This document shows, piece by piece, positions 5,490 through 8,431 of a DNA stretch of 8,431 bases. The stretch spans positions 1-8,431 of the forward strand of contig CANMXH010000091.1 in NCBI GenBank assembly GCA_947501315.1. Direction: 5' to 3'. Source of the DNA: Caulobacteraceae bacterium. GTDB taxonomy: Bacteria; Pseudomonadota; Alphaproteobacteria; Caulobacterales; Caulobacteraceae. Below the pieces are notes generated by a model that worked only from the letters and a program-made list of their open reading frames with translations, was not told where the DNA came from and made no database searches. Numbering within the stretch: the first letter of the stretch is position 1; the number at the start of each line of letters is the position of its first letter. A program made the translations under genes and the position numbers.

Positions 5490-7244
5490 TCACATATTCG
5501 GATAGTTCGGCCCGCCGCCGCCCTCTGGCGTCGTCCAGACGATGTTCTGCGACGGATCCTTGATGTCACAGGTTTTGCAGTGGACGCAGTTCTGGGCGTT
5601 GATCTGGAAACGCGGATTGGACTTGCCGTCCTCGTCGTAGAGGACCTCGTACACGCCCGCCGGACAGTATAGCCGGGCCGGCTCGCCGTATTCCGGCAGA
5701 TTGACCCGGATCGGGATGGACGGGTCGAGCAGCCTCAGATGGGCAGGCTGCTCCTCGGCGTGGTTGGTGTTGGAGATGAAGACCGAGGACAGTTTGTCGA
5801 ACGACAGCTTCCCGTCCGGCTTGGGATAGGCGATCGGCCTGTGCTTCGAGGCCTTTTCGGTCGAGGCGGCATCGGTCTTTCCGTGCTTCAGCGTCCACGG
5901 CAGGTTCACGCGGAAGATCGACGAGAACCACATGTCGATGAGGCCCGCGGCCCCGCCGAGCGTGGTTCCCAGCTTCGACAGATAGGGTTTGGCGTTCCGG
6001 ACCTGCTTCAGTTCCCTGTAGACCCAGCTCTTCTCATAGGCGGTCTGGTATTCGACCAGCTGGTCGCCCGCGCGCCCGGCCTGCACGGCTTCATAGGCGG
6101 CGTCAGCGGCCAGCATGCCGGTCTTCATGGCGTTGTGGCTGCCCTTGATGCGCGGCACGTTCACGAAGCCGGCCGAACAGCCGATCAGGACGCCGCCGGG
6201 GAAGCTGAGCTTCGGCACCGACTGCCAGCCGCCCTCGGTGATGGCGCGCGCGCCGTAGGAGATGCGGGTCCCGCCCTCCAGGTGCTCGGCGATGGCGGGG
6301 TGGTGTTTGAACCGCTGGAACTCGTCGAACGGCGACAGATGCGGGTTCTTGTAGTTCAGGTGCACGACATAGCCGATGGCCACATAGCGGTCGCCGAAAT
6401 GGTACATGAAGCTGCCGCCGCCGGTGAACTCGTCCAGTGGCCAGCCGGTCGTGTGCTGGGCCAGGCCGGGGCGGTGCTGTTCGGCCGGGACCTGCCACAA
6501 CTCCTTGAGGCCGATGCCGTATTTCTGCGGCTGGGCCTCATCACACAGCTTGTGGCGGGCCATGATGGTCTTGGCCAGCGAGCCGCGCACGCCCTCGGCG
6601 ATGAAGACGTATTTGCCGTGCAGTTCGATGCCGGGCTGGAAATCGTCGGTGGGCTTGCCGTGGCGGTCGATGCCGAAGACGCCGGCGACGACGCCCTTCA
6701 CCCGGCCGGAGGGCTCGTCCCAGACCACATGGCTGGCGGCCATGCCCGGATAGACCTCGACGCCCAGCGCCTCGGCCTGTTCCCCCAGCCAGCGCGCCAC
6801 ATTGCCCAGCGAGGCGATGTAGCAGCCGTCATTGTGCATGATCGGCGGCAGCAGGGGCATGGGCAGGGAAGCCTGACCCATCGGTCCCAGAATCATGAAC
6901 CGGTCCTCGGTGACCGGCGTCTCCAGCGGTGCCCCGCGTTCCTTCCAGTCGGGGAAGAGCTCGTTCAACGCCTTCGGATCGATCACGGCACCGGACAGGA
7001 TATGTCCACCGACCTCGGCCGACTTCTCCAGCACCGCGACGGAGATGTCCTTGCCGTCCTTTTCGGCCCGCTGCTTCAGGCGGATGGCCGCGGACAGGCC
7101 GGCGGGGCCGCCACCGACGATGACGACGTCATACTCCATGACCTCGCGCTCAACCCCGGCGAGGGCCTCGGCGGGCGGCAGTTTGTCGATCACGGCTTCC
7201 TGCCAGGCGCTGGTTGCGCCGCCTTCGATGGCATCGTCGGCCAT
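5490..7244 (-). CDS. ETF-QO: Electron transfer flavoprotein-ubiquinone oxidoreductase
   Basis: ETF-QO is a membrane-associated iron-sulfur flavoprotein that takes electrons from reduced electron transfer flavoprotein (fed by acyl-CoA and other dehydrogenases) and reduces ubiquinone. The 584-residue product shows an N-terminal FAD dinucleotide-binding motif, YDVVIVGGGPAGLSAAIRLK at about 38-57, with GxGxxG at 44-49. The mid-region GGSFMYHFGDRYVAIGYVVH and the stretch CSAGFVNVPRIKGSHNAMKT match the family. The C-terminal ferredoxin-like 4Fe-4S domain has Cys527 (in YCPAGVYE) and Cys553, Cys556, Cys559 (in NCVHCKTCDIKDP), all four expected ligands. The length is normal for bacterial members. The ATG at 7244 has a GAGGA site 8 bases upstream; a later Met36 (MEYDVV) would remove an N-terminal extension but lacks such a site. 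It is the first gene of the minus-strand block, behind a leader with strong dyad symmetry. Confidence 0.96.
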   Translation of the reverse strand: MADDAIEGGATSAWQEAVIDKLPPAEALAGVEREVMEYDVVIVGGGPAGLSAAIRLKQRAEKDGKDISVAVLEKSAEVGGHILSGAVIDPKALNELFPDWKERGAPLETPVTEDRFMILGPMGQASLPMPLLPPIMHNDGCYIASLGNVARWLGEQAEALGVEVYPGMAASHVVWDEPSGRVKGVVAGVFGIDRHGKPTDDFQPGIELHGKYVFIAEGVRGSLAKTIMARHKLCDEAQPQKYGIGLKELWQVPAEQHRPGLAQHTTGWPLDEFTGGGSFMYHFGDRYVAIGYVVHLNYKNPHLSPFDEFQRFKHHPAIAEHLEGGTRISYGARAITEGGWQSVPKLSFPGGVLIGCSAGFVNVPRIKGSHNAMKTGMLAADAAYEAVQAGRAGDQLVEYQTAYEKSWVYRELKQVRNAKPYLSKLGTTLGGAAGLIDMWFSSIFRVNLPWTLKHGKTDAASTEKASKHRPIAYPKPDGKLSFDKLSSVFISNTNHAEEQPAHLRLLDPSIPIRVNLPEYGEPARLYCPAGVYEVLYDEDGKSNPRFQINAQNCVHCKTCDIKDPSQNIVWTTPEGGGGPNYPNM

Positions 7245-7252
7245 GACCAGAA

Positions 7253-7257
7253 TCCTC
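7253..7257 (-). promoter_or_regulatory. Ribosome binding site of ETF-QO
   Basis: GAGGA, with 8 bases to the ATG at 7244. It supports the longer start over the internal Met36. The base of the hairpin at 7264-7310 ends only 6 bases upstream of it. Confidence 0.6.
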
Positions 7258-7263
7258 GGTGTC

Positions 7264-7310
7264 GGCCATTCCTGCTTTGGATTTGATCAAATCAAATCCC
7301 GGGAATGGCC
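7264..7310 (-). promoter_or_regulatory. Nested dyad in the ETF-QO leader, possible operator or mRNA hairpin
   Basis: The outer stem pairs GGCCATTCC (7264-7272) with GGAATGGCC (7302-7310), 9 of 9. The inner stem pairs GGATTTGAT (7279-7287) with ATCAAATCC (7291-7299), 9 of 9 with a 3-base loop. The inner part also contains the perfect 14-bp palindrome GATTTGATCAAATC (7280-7293), which is A+T-rich in a very G+C-rich setting. Its place just upstream of the ETF-QO ribosome binding site suggests repressor binding or translational control. No regulator can be named from the sequence. Confidence 0.6.
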
Positions 7311-7324
7311 TCGTTGAACATGCT

Positions 7325-7374
7325 GGAGCGAAAATCTGAGATCATCCGCGACGCGGATGATCCGATTTCGCTCC
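7325..7374. promoter_or_regulatory. Long hairpin between ETF-QO and the glycosylase gene
   Basis: The inner stem pairs GATCATCCGC (7340-7349) with GCGGATGATC (7353-7362), 10 of 10, around a GAC loop. The outer stem pairs 7325-7336 (GGAGCGAAAATC) with 7364-7374 (GATTTCGCTCC), complete apart from one bulged A. A small internal loop (7337-7339 against 7363) joins them. It is upstream of both divergent genes. It may be an operator, a folded leader of either transcript, or a dispersed palindromic repeat; no T-tract marks it as a terminator. Confidence 0.6.
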
Positions 7375-7447
7375 GGGGGTCTTGCTGTTTTCCGCTTATC
7401 CGAAGGTGACGCAAGGGTGGTCAAGGACTATCCCTGTGCTAATCACC

Positions 7448-8230
7448 ATGAACCCTCATTCTCTCAACCCCGCCAAAGCTGAAAGTCTGCTCGCCTTCTG
7501 GCGCGACGCAGGGGTCGACGCCTGTTTCGAGGACGCCCCGGTCGACCGGACCCACGTCGCTCCGCCGCCGGCCGTCAAGGCGGTGGCCAAGGCCACAGCC
7601 TCGGTGACGCCGGTCGCCTCAGCCGGTGACGCCGTTTCCGAAGCCCGGCAAATGGCCGCGGAAGCGGAGACCCTCGAGGCCCTGGGCCTCGCCATCGCCG
7701 GCTTCGAGGGCTGCCCGCTGCGAGGCATGGGCGCAAGACAGGCGGTGTTTTGTCGCGGCAATCCCGCGGGCGAGGTGCTGATCATCGGCGAGGGCCCCGG
7801 GGCGGAAGAGGACGAGCGCGGTCAGCCCTTCATCGGCAAGGCGGGGCAACTGCTGGACCGGATGCTGGCCGAAGCCGGGCTGGAAGGCCGGGTCTTCATC
7901 ACCAATACCGTCTTCTGGCGTCCGCCCGGCAACCGCACGCCGACGGCGGCGGAACAGGCGGTCTGCGCGCCCTTCGTCGAACGGGCCTTCGCCCTGCTCA
8001 AGCCGAAGGCGGTGCTGCTGCTGGGTGCGGCTGCGGCCAGGTCGGTCCTCGCGACCGATGAAGGCATCATGCGGATGCGAGGACATTGGCGCGAATGGCG
8101 GCTGGCGGAGGGTGCCATCTCGGCCCCTGCCCTGCCGACCCTGCACCCCGCCTTCCTGCTGCGCCAACCCATCGCCAAGCGCGACGTCTGGGCCGATCTG
8201 CTATCACTCGCGGCGCGGATTGAGCCCTGA
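7448..8230 (+). CDS. Uracil-DNA glycosylase, family 4 type
   Basis: This enzyme class removes uracil from DNA by cutting the N-glycosidic bond, starting base-excision repair of deaminated cytosine. The 260-residue product has a short N-terminal helix (SLLAFWRDAGVDACFEDAPVDR, typical of alphaproteobacterial members), a low-complexity Ala/Val/Pro linker (about 36-65), then the catalytic domain: GEGPGAEEDERGQPFIGKAG at 114-133 (motif 1), ITNTVFWRPPGNRTPT at 151-166 and HPAFLLRQP at 233-241 (motif 2). Classical family-4 enzymes bind a 4Fe-4S cluster with four Cys. Here Cys89 (GCPL) and Cys173 (AVCAPF) fit two ligands, but the other two positions are Phe86 and Trp157. The ATG at 7448 is chosen because LAFWRDAGVD then lies near the N-terminus; a TTG at 7382 would add 22 unrelated residues. 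No clear ribosome binding site is present, and GCTAAT ends 4 bases before the ATG, so a very short or leaderless mRNA is possible. Confidence 0.92.
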   Translation: MNPHSLNPAKAESLLAFWRDAGVDACFEDAPVDRTHVAPPPAVKAVAKATASVTPVASAGDAVSEARQMAAEAETLEALGLAIAGFEGCPLRGMGARQAVFCRGNPAGEVLIIGEGPGAEEDERGQPFIGKAGQLLDRMLAEAGLEGRVFITNTVFWRPPGNRTPTAAEQAVCAPFVERAFALLKPKAVLLLGAAAARSVLATDEGIMRMRGHWREWRLAEGAISAPALPTLHPAFLLRQPIAKRDVWADLLSLAARIEP

Positions 8231-8265
8231 CCGCCAGGCTGGCCCAACCCTCAGACTCAAAACCG

Positions 8266-8277
8266 CCCCAAAAGGGG
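8266..8277 (+). terminator. Weak terminator-like hairpin after the glycosylase gene
   Basis: CCCC-AAAA-GGGG, a 4-bp stem with a 4-base loop, lies 35 bases after the glycosylase stop. It is followed by TGAAATCTT rather than a T-tract, so termination by this stem alone is doubtful. Confidence 0.3.
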
Positions 8278-8345
8278 TGAAATCTTGACTCGGGTCGAGG
8301 CCGTGGTGCCTTTCTGGCCTGTCGACCAAATGACCAGCGCGGGCT

Positions 8346-8380
8346 GACCCGGCTATTGACGGGTCGTTCGATGCTCTCAG
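8346..8380 (+). promoter_or_regulatory. Promoter-like motif overlapping a short inverted repeat
   Basis: TTGACGG (8356-8362) matches the -35 element of the Caulobacter-type housekeeping promoter (TTGACGS, 10-14 bases, GCTANAWC). Ten bases later GCTCTCAG (8373-8380) is a poor -10 match. The -35 overlaps an inverted repeat, GACCCG (8346-8351) with CGGGTC (8360-8365). A similar string, TTGACTCGGGTCG, occurs at 8285-8297. Together these suggest a regulated promoter reading rightwards, but each part is weak. Confidence 0.25.
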
Positions 8381-8394
8381 GGGGGCCGCCTCAG

Positions 8395-8431
8395 GTGCGA
8401 TTTTGTATTCGTCGCGCGCTTTTTGCGCCGA
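8395..8431 (+). CDS. Possible 5' end of a downstream gene
   Basis: From GTG at 8395 the frame reads (M)RFCIRRALFAP to the window edge; an in-frame ATG at 8371 would add eight residues. AGGGGGG at 8379-8385 lies 9 bases before the GTG and could be its ribosome binding site. Basic residues followed by a hydrophobic stretch would fit the start of an exported protein. Only about 12 codons are visible, so this may be chance, and no family can be named. Confidence 0.22.
   Translation, partial: MRFCIRRALFAP

Noticed and set aside
5739..7286. 515-codon plus-strand open frame
   Set aside because: It is antisense to ETF-QO, whose FAD and 4Fe-4S motifs are intact.
7283..7295. FNR/FixK-type box TTGAT-N-ATCAA in the ETF-QO leader
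   Set aside because: The spacer is 3 bases (CAA); the known box has 4. The sequence is better described as part of a hairpin or palindrome.
8209..8431. Minus-strand open frame entering from the right edge and ending inside the glycosylase gene
   Set aside because: The roughly 74 visible codons show no motif and overlap the conserved end of the glycosylase; it is likely chance openness.

Overview
The window is chromosomal DNA of very high G+C with housekeeping content. Every protein I can place (GlyQ, IspE, ETF-ubiquinone oxidoreductase, family-4 uracil-DNA glycosylase, a NodB-type deacetylase) reads as alphaproteobacterial. The gene order and protein style suggest Caulobacterales, perhaps Brevundimonas; that placement is inference from memory, not a search.

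Layout from left to right. The minus strand first carries the 5' two thirds of glyQ (start GTG at 643, running off the left edge). A divergent gap (644-913) holds a large near-symmetric palindrome built from CACAACGGG-like 9-mers. A cytoplasmic NodB/CE4 deacetylase-like gene follows on the plus strand (914-1657). The next gap (1658-1784) is convergent and holds a second repeat element: five tandem 9-mers inside a 16-bp inverted repeat. A four-gene minus-strand block is read right to left: ETF-QO (7244-5490), an exported TPR protein (5422-3641), ispE (3637-2771) and a conserved protein of unknown function (2717-1785). A 203-bp divergent gap (7245-7447) holds two strong hairpins, one just upstream of the ETF-QO ribosome binding site. 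A plus-strand family-4 uracil-DNA glycosylase (7448-8230) follows. The last 200 bases are mostly non-coding, with a weak terminator-like hairpin, a weak promoter-like motif and perhaps the first codons of another plus-strand gene.

The genes are functionally mixed: translation (glyQ), isoprenoid precursor synthesis (ispE), electron transfer from flavoprotein dehydrogenases to ubiquinone (ETF-QO), base-excision repair (UDG), a periplasmic or lipoprotein TPR scaffold, and sugar-polymer or other amide hydrolysis (deacetylase). The TPR and ispE genes are separated by 3 bp and are probably co-transcribed. ETF-QO, 67 bp upstream, and the unknown gene, 53 bp downstream, may share the transcript.

I see no phage, insertion sequence, CRISPR array, defence system or tRNA/rRNA gene. 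The genes are ordinary. The most unusual content is intergenic: two period-9 repeat elements flanking the deacetylase gene and the paired hairpins between ETF-QO and the glycosylase. I do not see a new multi-gene system here.
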